Positions 7,308-13,788 of a stretch of 24,459 bases of DNA are shown here, piece after piece. Each line of letters starts with the position of its first letter. The stretch's first letter is position 1. Source of the stretch: Pseudomonadota bacterium (GTDB taxonomy: Bacteria; Desulfobacterota; Syntrophia; Syntrophales; UBA5619); NCBI GenBank assembly GCA_018827585.1, contig JAHJXP010000139.1, forward strand, positions 1 through 24,459, written 5' to 3'. Under the pieces are notes generated by a model. It had not been told where the DNA came from. It worked only from the letters and a program-made list of their open reading frames with translations, and searched no databases. Both the position numbers and the translations under genes were made by a program.

Positions 7308-8681
7308 TTAAGCAGCGGAAGGGATGGGAACGCCGATCCCGCACTGGGTGATGTTATCACCTTGGGACTGTTTCCATTCCTTCCTTTTGTTGCTTTGCCT
7401 CCTGGAGATCGGCGCCTGCTGATCAAATGTCTCGTAGCGACGGTTTACATTTTTCACGGTGTGAGTTGCTTTGCGGGCCGTCCTGTTTTCCCTGTTTTTC
7501 TGGTCCACATGGGAATCATAGGCTTGGTTGTTTTTGAGCATACCATAGACGATCCGCAGGATTTTGTGCATGCACAGCCCGATGGCCGCCATCTTTTCCA
7601 TCCCCTTTTCCGTATGTTCTTCATAGATTTTCCGGATATGGGGATTGGCCGTCAGGGAGACCATGGCGACCATGAAGAGGATCTTCCGGGGTTCCTTGCG
7701 TCCCTGTTTGCTCATGCGGACGCCGCTGGTTCCATCGCCGCTGGTCTTGAACGCGGGATGAAGTCCGAAGTGGGCTGCCAGCTTCTTGACGGAAGAGAAC
7801 CGTTTTACGGACTGGATTTCGAGCATCAGGCCAATGGCGGAGGCGTCGCTGATTCCGGGAATGGTTTTCAGCAAAGCGACTTCCGGAATGGCGCACCGTT
7901 TGGCCATCTGCTGGGCTTGAATCCGGATGGTCTCCTCCATGCGGATAATCTGCTCGGCCATGGCCGCAACCAGGTTCCCGGTCGTTTCATCGGTGGCAGA
8001 GGCGACGCTCTTTTTCGCCTGCTCAATCAACTCTTTGGCGCGGTCGGCGGTTACGTAAGGTATCCGGGCAACCGAGGTCGCTCTGGCTTTTGCGAGTTTG
8101 ACTGCCGTCGGATATCGTTTCAGGAGCTTCAGGAGCCAGGCCGGCACACCCGATTGGCAGTAGGCGATCAGTTCCGGATTGGCGGTGTACAGCAGGGACT
8201 CGAACTGATTGAGGATCTGGGTCTTCTGCTTCACCAGCAGCCTGACGAAGCCCCATTGCCGCCTCAGGCCGGCCAGGGAATCCTCCTGCTGATAGGTCAC
8301 CTTTTCCGGATGAGCGATCAGATATTCCGCCACATCCCGGGCGCTGATCTTGTCCGTGATGACGCGTCTCAAGGAAGCCTTGCTATTCGCCCGAACGCCC
8401 AAGGGATTCAGGCGGGCAGAGCGGATATCGAGCGTCCCCTGAAAGCCGCCCAAAGAATGAAGCCAGTTGTTCTCATAGCCTCCGGTGCTCTCTACGGCTG
8501 CGAAAAGTACGGAACCGGAATGACGATCAAAAAACCGCTTCAGGATTTCAAAGAGCTTGCAATGACTGCCGAAAGTGTCATCCAACTGAAAATTCGGCTC
8601 CACGACGTCTTTCTTGGCATCGAGGATCACAAAGTCCGCGTACCCCTTGCTCACGTCAATGCCCATGTAATAATTTTCCAT
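7308..8681 (-). CDS. IS110-family DEDD transposase/recombinase
   Basis: This is a 457-residue transposase with a RuvC-like N-terminal domain: Asp in MGIDVSKG (D9), Glu in VESTGG (E64), and acidic residues in TDKISARDVAEYL (D110 and D116). A coiled middle region follows, then a C-terminal Transposase_20-type domain beginning at LLKTIPGISDASA, with the serine-containing SGDGTSGVRMSKQG segment expected to hold the catalytic serine. In the third motif the common D-x-x-D spacing is not seen: a serine sits where the second Asp usually is. A strongly basic tail of about 60 residues follows the conserved domain. I chose the ATG at 8681 because AGGAG is 6 bases upstream; the longer frame from 8756 runs into the putative guide-RNA end. 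Confidence 0.93.
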   Translation of the reverse strand: MENYYMGIDVSKGYADFVILDAKKDVVEPNFQLDDTFGSHCKLFEILKRFFDRHSGSVLFAAVESTGGYENNWLHSLGGFQGTLDIRSARLNPLGVRANSKASLRRVITDKISARDVAEYLIAHPEKVTYQQEDSLAGLRRQWGFVRLLVKQKTQILNQFESLLYTANPELIAYCQSGVPAWLLKLLKRYPTAVKLAKARATSVARIPYVTADRAKELIEQAKKSVASATDETTGNLVAAMAEQIIRMEETIRIQAQQMAKRCAIPEVALLKTIPGISDASAIGLMLEIQSVKRFSSVKKLAAHFGLHPAFKTSGDGTSGVRMSKQGRKEPRKILFMVAMVSLTANPHIRKIYEEHTEKGMEKMAAIGLCMHKILRIVYGMLKNNQAYDSHVDQKNRENRTARKATHTVKNVNRRYETFDQQAPISRRQSNKRKEWKQSQGDNITQCGIGVPIPSAA

Positions 8682-8856
8682 CACAACTCCTTTTCTGGTA
8701 AAAACCCGTTCACAATCAATGCCAGGAATCATCACCCTCGTCGAATCCGGTGTCATTGCACCACGTTATTCCACGACTTTTACCTGGCGGAAGGAAGAAA
8801 CTAATTTCCGGGCTCGAAGCCCAAGGTGCTGACCTTCTCTTCCGACATACTGAAAT
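8682..8856 (-). ncRNA. Candidate bridge/seek RNA region of the insertion sequence
   Basis: IS110-family elements encode a structured guide RNA in their long non-coding end. Here that end is the 175 bases upstream of the transposase. It contains a clear hairpin, GGGCT-CGA-AGCCC at 8810-8822, extended by CC/GG pairs (8808-8809 with 8825-8826) across a small bulge. No RNA ends are visible, so coordinates are simply the non-coding limits. The strand is assumed to be that of the transposase. Confidence 0.35.
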
Positions 8857-8868
8857 GGTTTTACCAAA

Positions 8869-9048
8869 AAAGAACAAACTCTCAAACAAACACTTTATGC
8901 TAACTTTTAATATACGAGGTGGTGGATTTAGGAATCACTGGACGCTTGACTACAGGAAGCAAATTTCTGCCCATTTTGATGCATGAAAAAGCCCTCCAAT
9001 AAGTCTCTACAGAGGGCTTTTCATGAAAATGAAACCTGAAAATACAGA
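8869..9048. other. AT-rich intergenic region outside the insertion sequence
   Basis: No gene is supported here. A short open frame on the + strand covering 8750-8986 begins inside the insertion-sequence end and has no family resemblance. The only clear structure is the terminator at 8982-9025. Confidence 0.6.
8982..9025. terminator. Strong bidirectional rho-independent terminator
   Basis: CATGAAAA(A)GCCCTC at 8982-8996 pairs with GAGGGCTTTTCATG at 9012-9025, with one bulged A and a 15-base loop. The GC core is flanked by A-runs and T-runs on both sides. It lies 24 bases after the stop of the minus-strand gene ending at 9049 and would insulate it from the insertion sequence. Confidence 0.85.
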
Positions 9049-9480
9049 CTATTCAACCTTCGGTTCTTCGCTTGCCTCAACAGCGACGACTCCACTATAG
9101 ATACCCCGTTTAATCTTCTGAATCATACCCTGCTTGGAGGCACGATTGATAATGCTCCAGATCTGGCGTTCGTTTAAACCGGTCTTTGTCTTCAACTCAG
9201 CCGTTGAGATTCCTTCCGGCGCGCCTTGAATGAGCGATACGACCGCATCGATGTGGGTGACCTTCTTTTCAGCGGGTGCCTTCTTTCGAGTCTTCTTGAC
9301 CTTCTTGGCAATAGTCGGTTTTACTGCCCTGGGTTCCTTCTTTATTGTTACTGTTTTTTGGGAAGGTCCGGAGATCATCGCTTGAAGCTTATTAAAGTAA
9401 GTCTTCACAAATAATTCCGATCCTTCAACCTCGATTTCCTTTGTGACCGGATTGAACCTGATGCGGGAATTTTTTTTCAT
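9049..9480 (-). CDS. Small Lys-rich protein with C-terminal winged-helix-like domain
   Basis: I do not recognise a named family for this 143-residue protein. Three parts are visible. The N-terminal segment (residues 1-40) reads like a short beta-strand plus helix: IRFNPVTKEIEVEG then SELFVKTYFNKL. A very basic linker (45-75) is rich in Lys, Ala and Pro. The C-terminal segment (76-130) has winged-helix spacing: a helix, ISTAELKTKTGLNERQIWSIINRA as a likely recognition-helix pair, then a wing-like QKIKRGIYSG. It may be a small DNA-associated protein; function is unknown. AGGAGG four bases before the ATG supports the start, and a strong terminator follows. The gene is more AT-rich than the surrounding chromosome. 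Confidence 0.75.
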   Translation of the reverse strand: MKKNSRIRFNPVTKEIEVEGSELFVKTYFNKLQAMISGPSQKTVTIKKEPRAVKPTIAKKVKKTRKKAPAEKKVTHIDAVVSLIQGAPEGISTAELKTKTGLNERQIWSIINRASKQGMIQKIKRGIYSGVVAVEASEEPKVE

Positions 9481-9516
9481 GTGGCCTCCTATATTTGTGT
9501 AATTAACGTTCAGTCA

Positions 9517-9544
9517 CGCTTCGCTTATGAGCGTTCACGAAGCG
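9517..9544. other. Inverted repeat between mscL and the small winged-helix gene
   Basis: CGCTTCG (9517-9523) and CGAAGCG (9538-9544) form a 7-bp stem with a 14-base loop. No T-run follows in either direction, so a terminator role is doubtful. An operator or an mRNA hairpin after mscL are equally possible. Confidence 0.3.
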
Positions 9545-9590
9545 CGGCAATGACACCTGGTCGGGTTGGGCGCATTTCTGTGCTGTTTTT

Positions 9591-10013
9591 CTATACGATG
9601 TGAAACTCCGATGTGCAATGTGCGCAACGCGTCGCTTTAATTGAAATAGCAGAATAACATTTAGGACATTCTTTCGTTATCGGTTCAGCCAGTAATACTT
9701 CCTCTTTTTTCTTCAGACGACTCATTTGCTTGATGACTATAAAGATCGCAAAGGCCACGATGATGAAATCCAAGACGGTATTGATGAAAATACCGTATTG
9801 GATTGTTACTGCCTCTGCACCGGCAGTTTTTTCTTTGAGCGTAATGGCCAGACTCGAAAAATCGACGTTGCCTAAAAGCAAGCCAATGGGTGGCATGATG
9901 ACGTGTGATACAAGCGAGCTGACAATTTTGCCGAACGCACCACCGATGATGATACCGATGGCCATATCAACAACATTCCCGCGCATTGCAAAATCTTTGA
10001 ATTCCCTTAGCAT
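9591..10013 (-). CDS. mscL: Large-conductance mechanosensitive channel MscL
   Basis: This is a homopentameric inner-membrane channel that opens under membrane tension to release solutes during osmotic downshock. The N-terminal amphipathic helix LREFKDFAMRGNVVDMAIG and the first membrane helix with GIIIGGAFGKIV are diagnostic; the second membrane helix is at about residues 73-96. The C-terminus carries a zinc-ribbon-like cysteine set (C116, C119, C130, C133) in place of the usual plain helical bundle; I recall such tails in other environmental MscL proteins. The best Shine-Dalgarno, GGAGG at 10026-10030, is 12 bases from the ATG at 10013 but 6 bases from an in-frame ATT at 10017-10019. Starting there would give MGMLREF, the usual N-terminus of the family. 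An in-frame TAA lies just upstream. Confidence 0.95.
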   Translation of the reverse strand: MLREFKDFAMRGNVVDMAIGIIIGGAFGKIVSSLVSHVIMPPIGLLLGNVDFSSLAITLKEKTAGAEAVTIQYGIFINTVLDFIIVAFAIFIVIKQMSRLKKKEEVLLAEPITKECPKCYSAISIKATRCAHCTSEFHIV

Positions 10014-10160
10014 TCCAATGGCTTACCTCCTTTCGAGTGTTGAACATTCTTACATTTATCGTTTAGTAACCTACTTCACCGTCGTAGCCGTTCTGTTAAA
10101 GTGACCCATCAAAGATGGTTCGTCATCAACGGCGAGCGGTGTCTTCCCGGATACCCGATC

Positions 10161-11849
10161 TTAGACCCTGGTGAGCTGGCGGTACTTGATCCGGTGCGGC
10201 TGGGAGGCCGCGGCGCCAAGGCGGGCCTTCCGGTCTGCCTCGTACTCGGAGTAGTTCCCGTCGAACCAGACGGTCGCGCTCTCCCCCTCGAAGGCCAGGA
10301 TGTGCGTGGCGATCCGGTCCAGGAACCAGCGGTCGTGGCTGATGACGACCGCGCAGCCGCCGAAATTCTCCAGTGCCTCCTCGAGGGCGCGCATCGTGTT
10401 CACGTCGAGGTCGTTGGTCGGCTCGTCCAGAAGCAGGACGTTCGCCCCCTCCTTGAGCATCCGGGCCAGGTGGACCCGGTTCCGCTCGCCCCCGGAGATC
10501 TGGCCCACCTTTTTCTGCTGGTCGGTCCCCGAAAAGTTGAAGCGGGCGACGTAGGCCCGGGAGTTGACCTCGCGGTTTCCGAGCAGGATCGCGTCCCTCC
10601 CCTCGGAGATCGCCTCCCAGATCGTCTTGTCCGGATCGAGGACGTCGCGGCTCTGGTCCACGTAGGCGAGCTTCACCGACTCCGCGACCCGGATCGCGCC
10701 CGAATCGGGCTTCTCCTGGCCGGTGATCATCCGGAAAAGCGTCGTCTTGCCGGCGCCGTTCGGGCCGATGATCCCGACGATCCCGCCGGGCGGCAGGGAG
10801 AAGGACATATTCTCCACAAGGAGGCGGTCCCCGTAGGCCTTGGACACCCCCTCGGCCTCGATGACGAGCTTCCCCAGGCGGGGTCCGGGGGGGATGAATA
10901 TCTCCAGCACACTCGCCCTTGCCTCCGTTTCCTGGGAGAGGAGGTTCTCGTAGGAGCTGATCCGGGCCTTGGATTTGGCGTGGCGCCCCTTGGGGGACAT
11001 CCGGATCCACTCTAACTCCCGCTCCAGAGTCTTCTGCCGCTCGGTCTCCGATTTTTCCTCCTGGCGGAGGCGGTTCCGCTTCTGCTCCAGCCAGGAGGAG
11101 TAGTTCCCCTTCCAGGGGATACCCTGGCCCCGGTCCAGCTCGAGGATCCAGCCGGCGACGTTGTCGAGGAAATAGCGGTCGTGGGTCACGGCAATGACAG
11201 TGCCTGCGTAGCGTTGGAGATGGTGCTCCATCCAGGCGACGGACTCGGCGTCGAGGTGGTTGGTCGGCTCGTCTAAAAGCAGGATGTCCGGGTTCTGCAG
11301 GAGGAGCCGGCAGAGGGCGACCCGCCGTCGCTCGCCGCCGGAGAGGATCTTCACCGGGGTGTCGCCCGGCGGGCAGCGGAGCGCGTCCATCGCCATCTCC
11401 AGGCGGGAATCCAGGTCCCAGGCATCGCAGGCGTCCAGCTTCTCCTGGACCGCGGCCTGGCGGTCCACCAACTCGTTCATCTGCTCGTCCGTCATGGGCT
11501 CGGCAAATTTCTCGTTGATCTCGTTGAATTCGTTGAGGAGATTGACGGTTTCCTGCACCCCCTGCTCCACGATCTCCCGGACCGTCTTGGTTTCATCGAG
11601 CCGCGGCTCCTGCTCCAGGAAGCCGACGGTATGGCCCGGCGAGAGGATCGTCTTGCCGATGAAATCCTGGTCCGCGCCGGCCAGGATCCTGAGCAGCGAG
11701 CTCTTGCCCGAGCCGTTGAGCCCCAGGACGCCGATCTTCGCCCCGTAGAAGTAAGAGAGATAGATGTCCTTCAGGACGGGTTTCTTGTCGTAGAACTTGT
11801 TCACCCCGATCATGGAGTAGATAACTTTGTTGCCCGGTTCGCCGGCCAT
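10161..11849 (-). CDS. ettA: Energy-dependent translational throttle protein EttA (ABC-F)
   Basis: This is a cytosolic ABC-F ATPase of 562 residues that binds the ribosomal E site and gates entry into elongation according to the energy state. Domain 1 has Walker A GLNGSGKSS (43-51), signature LSGGERRR (169-176) and Walker B LLLDEPTNHLD (190-200). The insert between them (about 95-140) is the EttA arm. A charged linker follows, then domain 2 with GPNGAGKTT, ISGGERNR and LLLDEPTNDLD. No membrane segments are present, as expected for ABC-F. I chose the ATG at 11849 because GGAGG is 6 bases upstream and the length then fits the family; the longer frame to 12098 would run through a long hairpin and has no family-like sequence. 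Confidence 0.95.
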   Translation of the reverse strand: MAGEPGNKVIYSMIGVNKFYDKKPVLKDIYLSYFYGAKIGVLGLNGSGKSSLLRILAGADQDFIGKTILSPGHTVGFLEQEPRLDETKTVREIVEQGVQETVNLLNEFNEINEKFAEPMTDEQMNELVDRQAAVQEKLDACDAWDLDSRLEMAMDALRCPPGDTPVKILSGGERRRVALCRLLLQNPDILLLDEPTNHLDAESVAWMEHHLQRYAGTVIAVTHDRYFLDNVAGWILELDRGQGIPWKGNYSSWLEQKRNRLRQEEKSETERQKTLERELEWIRMSPKGRHAKSKARISSYENLLSQETEARASVLEIFIPPGPRLGKLVIEAEGVSKAYGDRLLVENMSFSLPPGGIVGIIGPNGAGKTTLFRMITGQEKPDSGAIRVAESVKLAYVDQSRDVLDPDKTIWEAISEGRDAILLGNREVNSRAYVARFNFSGTDQQKKVGQISGGERNRVHLARMLKEGANVLLLDEPTNDLDVNTMRALEEALENFGGCAVVISHDRWFLDRIATHILAFEGESATVWFDGNYSEYEADRKARLGAAASQPHRIKYRQLTRV

Positions 11850-11867
11850 TGCATTCCTCCTATTTAG

Positions 11868-11921
11868 GGGGTGGACAGTCCCCTGTCTTTCTCCAGAGAA
11901 AAACAGGGGCGCTGTCCACCC
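11868..11921. repeat. Long near-perfect hairpin in the ettA leader
   Basis: GGGTGGACAG, one base, CCCCTGT is mirrored by ACAGGGG, two bases, CTGTCCACCC. The apparent loop itself pairs as TTTCTC-CA-GAGAAA. About 23 base pairs form one almost continuous stem, 18 bases upstream of the ettA start codon. It could be a leader structure controlling ettA, or a REP/MITE-like palindrome that landed there; no T-run follows the stem on the ettA strand. Confidence 0.75.
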
Positions 11922-12021
11922 TTTTGGGGAGATACTATCAGCAAATTCGTCCGGAGGGAAGAGTTTCCCTGCAAGAGATCGGGGCTGGATATCGCAGTGA
12001 AAAAAGGGTATAAGCCCCTGC

Positions 12022-12933
12022 ATGTTCGGTATCCAGGACCTCATCCTCTTTTGCGTCGTCATCGCCTCTCTCGCTGGGGGCATCCTTTTGCCCCGCATGG
12101 GAGAGGTGTTTCAGCCGTTCATCCTCTACCTGCTGATGGTCCTGCTGTACCTGAGCTTCCTGTCGATCCGGCTCGATGCGATCTGGCGGACGCTCCGGGA
12201 GCAGGCGAAGGACGTCGTCCGGCTCTCATTTCTGAAACTGATCGCATTTCCCGTGGCGATCTATCTCCTCTTTTTGCTCTTTTTCCCCGCCTACGCCCCG
12301 TCCGCCCTGCTTTTGGCCGGCAGCTCCACCGGCGCGGTCGCCCCCTTCATCGCCACGCTGGTCGCGGCCAACGGCCCGCTGGTGATCGCGATGGTCGTGA
12401 TTTCCTCGCTTCTGGTGCCCTTCATCCTTCCTATGTTGGTGAAGCTGATCCTGGGACAGACGATGGAGATCCCCCTTTCGGTCATGATCCAGATGCTGGC
12501 GGCGATGATCTTCATTCCGCTCGCTGCGTCCGAGGCGACGAGGCGCTTCCTGCCGGGGGCGGTCCCGCTGATCCTCAAGAGGCGCTACGTCATGTCGCTG
12601 ATGATATTCACCGGGACCAACATGGGGGTGTTTTCGAAATATTCAGACTATTTCTATCGTCATCCCGATGCCATCCTGGCCGCGGCCGGCATGTCCGTTC
12701 TGATCGGCGTCGTTCTGTTCGGCATGGGGATCTTTTCCCTGGGGAGGGCCTCCGCGGGGGACTGCCTCGCGGCGGCGATCTCGGTTGCCAATATCAACAG
12801 CGTGCTGATCGTCGTCTTTGCCGCCCGCTTCTTCGGCCCCCTCGAACCGACGGTCGCGGCGATGTACCTCATTCCCTTCTACGGCCTGATCATCCCGCTG
12901 CGGATATTCCAGTACCGCTATTCCCGGATTTGA
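12022..12933 (+). CDS. BASS-like (bile acid:sodium symporter superfamily) membrane transporter
   Basis: This is a very hydrophobic 303-residue protein with about nine to ten membrane helices and short charged loops. It resembles the bile acid:sodium symporter superfamily. The sequence AGSSTGAVAPFIATLVAANGPLVIA around residues 95-120 looks like the conserved crossing region of these transporters. A later GTNMGVF and the segment AISVANINSVLIVVFAARFFGP near the C-terminus fit the second half of an inverted repeat. The substrate is unknown; small organic anions are the usual cargo. The start ATG has only a weak AAGGG about 13 bases upstream, and an in-frame stop at 11998 leaves no longer alternative except non-standard codons. 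It is divergent from ettA and isolated. Confidence 0.65.
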   Translation: MFGIQDLILFCVVIASLAGGILLPRMGEVFQPFILYLLMVLLYLSFLSIRLDAIWRTLREQAKDVVRLSFLKLIAFPVAIYLLFLLFFPAYAPSALLLAGSSTGAVAPFIATLVAANGPLVIAMVVISSLLVPFILPMLVKLILGQTMEIPLSVMIQMLAAMIFIPLAASEATRRFLPGAVPLILKRRYVMSLMIFTGTNMGVFSKYSDYFYRHPDAILAAAGMSVLIGVVLFGMGIFSLGRASAGDCLAAAISVANINSVLIVVFAARFFGPLEPTVAAMYLIPFYGLIIPLRIFQYRYSRI

Positions 12934-12959
12934 ATTTCGAAGTGAATCAAGCTTGATGG

Positions 12960-13039
12960 TCCCGAAAAAAGTCCGAAATCTCCTCCCCCTCCCCTTAATC
13001 CCCTCCCGCCTGGGGAGGGGAAAATTTACTTTTTACGAG
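12960..13039. repeat. Palindromic GC-rich repeat element, second copy
   Basis: This is an 80-base intergenic element between convergent genes. It has the core CCCCTCCCGCC...GGGGAGGGG and ends in ACTTTTTACGAG, the same end as the element at 5812-5946. The left end, CCCGAAAAAAGTCC, is a degenerate match to the terminal repeat. The central palindrome may double as a weak terminator for both flanking genes. Confidence 0.6.
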
Positions 13040-13095
13040 AGCGTCAAGTTTCGGGGAATTTTACCCGAAGAGATAAAATGCCCCCGGAGGCTCTC

Positions 13096-13515
13096 TTACA
13101 TGACGGACATGATTTTCGTCAGCCGGGTGAGCAGGAGCGGATGGGAGAACAGACCTTCGATCTTCAGCCGACCGGTCAGGAGATGCGCCACGACCCTGCG
13201 GCCCGCCTCGTCGAAATACCAGGGCAGTCCGCCGACGATCCTGAGCAGGTTGAGATCGGTCACCAGATCGGACGCGGTCCGGATCACGAGGTCCGGCTTT
13301 CCCACAATCCCCGCTTCGATCCGGAGCCGCCCCCCTGCGAACACCAGGGTCACCGCCGTTTCGATGTCGGCGAGATCGATGGCCGCTGTCCCCCCCATCT
13401 TCCGGAAAACCGACTGTTTCCCGGGGTTCTGCGCCAGGTTGGTCTTCAGCAGGTCCGTGAGGATCCCGGCGAACGGGACCTCTTCCGCCCGGTTTTCAAT
13501 GACCCCCTCCAGCAT
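13096..13515 (-). CDS. SCP2-like sterol/lipid carrier domain protein (copy B)
   Basis: This is a 139-residue single-domain protein with an SCP2-like pattern: GTAAIDLADIETAVTLVF, then GKPDLVIR, LPWYFD, and the late LLTGRLKIEG motif typical of sterol-carrier-protein-2 folds. These small cytosolic proteins bind hydrophobic ligands or acyl chains in a tunnel. The ATG at 13515 has AGGAGG 5 bases upstream. It is the last gene of the minus-strand series with the alcohol dehydrogenase, another SCP2-like protein and the aldehyde oxidoreductase, but a repeat-filled gap of 273 bases separates it, so cotranscription is uncertain. Similarity to SCP2 copy A is limited mostly to the GKLK/GRLK region. Confidence 0.65.
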   Translation of the reverse strand: MLEGVIENRAEEVPFAGILTDLLKTNLAQNPGKQSVFRKMGGTAAIDLADIETAVTLVFAGGRLRIEAGIVGKPDLVIRTASDLVTDLNLLRIVGGLPWYFDEAGRRVVAHLLTGRLKIEGLFSHPLLLTRLTKIMSVM

Positions 13516-13539
13516 CGCTGCCTCCTTAATAATGACATC

Positions 13540-13682
13540 CACGCAAAAAGTCGTAAATTTCCCTCCCCCGTGACGGGGGAGGGTCAGGGTGGGGGTGATT
13601 AGTGACCGTATCTTTGCGTGTTATTTCCCCCTCCCCTTAGTCCCCTCCCGCCGAGGGAGGGGGAAATTTACTTTTTACGAGG
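13540..13682. repeat. Composite palindromic GC-rich repeat, third and fourth copies
   Basis: Two adjoining units are visible. The first, 13540-13620, is bounded by CACGCAAA and its inverse TTTGCGTG and contains CCCTCCCCCGTGACGGGGGAGGG. The second, 13621-13682, has CCCCTCCCGCCGAGGGAGGGG and ends in ACTTTTTACGAG like the elements at 5812-5946 and 12960-13039. A further TCGTAAAT follows the second unit and matches a TCGTAAAT inside the first. No coding potential is seen in the whole 13516-13788 gap. Confidence 0.6.
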
Positions 13683-13788
13683 TCGTAAATAATGCCTTTA
13701 TACGATTGTGAAATCAGCCCCAGGAAGCGCGAATCGAAAAAAGATCTTGAGCGCGGTGGAAGCTGATTGTTACATGTTCGAAATGCGT

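Larger units (their letters stand above)
7269..8868 (-). mobile_element. IS110/IS1111-type insertion sequence
   Basis: A DEDD transposase gene is framed by a perfect 12-bp inverted repeat: TTTGGTAAAACC at 7269-7280 and GGTTTTACCAAA at 8857-8868. Such repeats are typical of the IS1111 branch of IS110, where they lie just inside the true ends, so the element probably extends a few bases beyond the given limits. Only about 27 bases separate the repeat from the transposase stop, but 175 bases separate the other repeat from the transposase start, so the long non-coding end is upstream of the gene. The gene is uninterrupted, so the element may be active. Confidence 0.75.

Noticed and set aside
7362..8804. 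480-codon + strand open frame opposite the transposase
   Set aside because: The transposase motifs are clear on the minus strand. The + frame is an antisense shadow.
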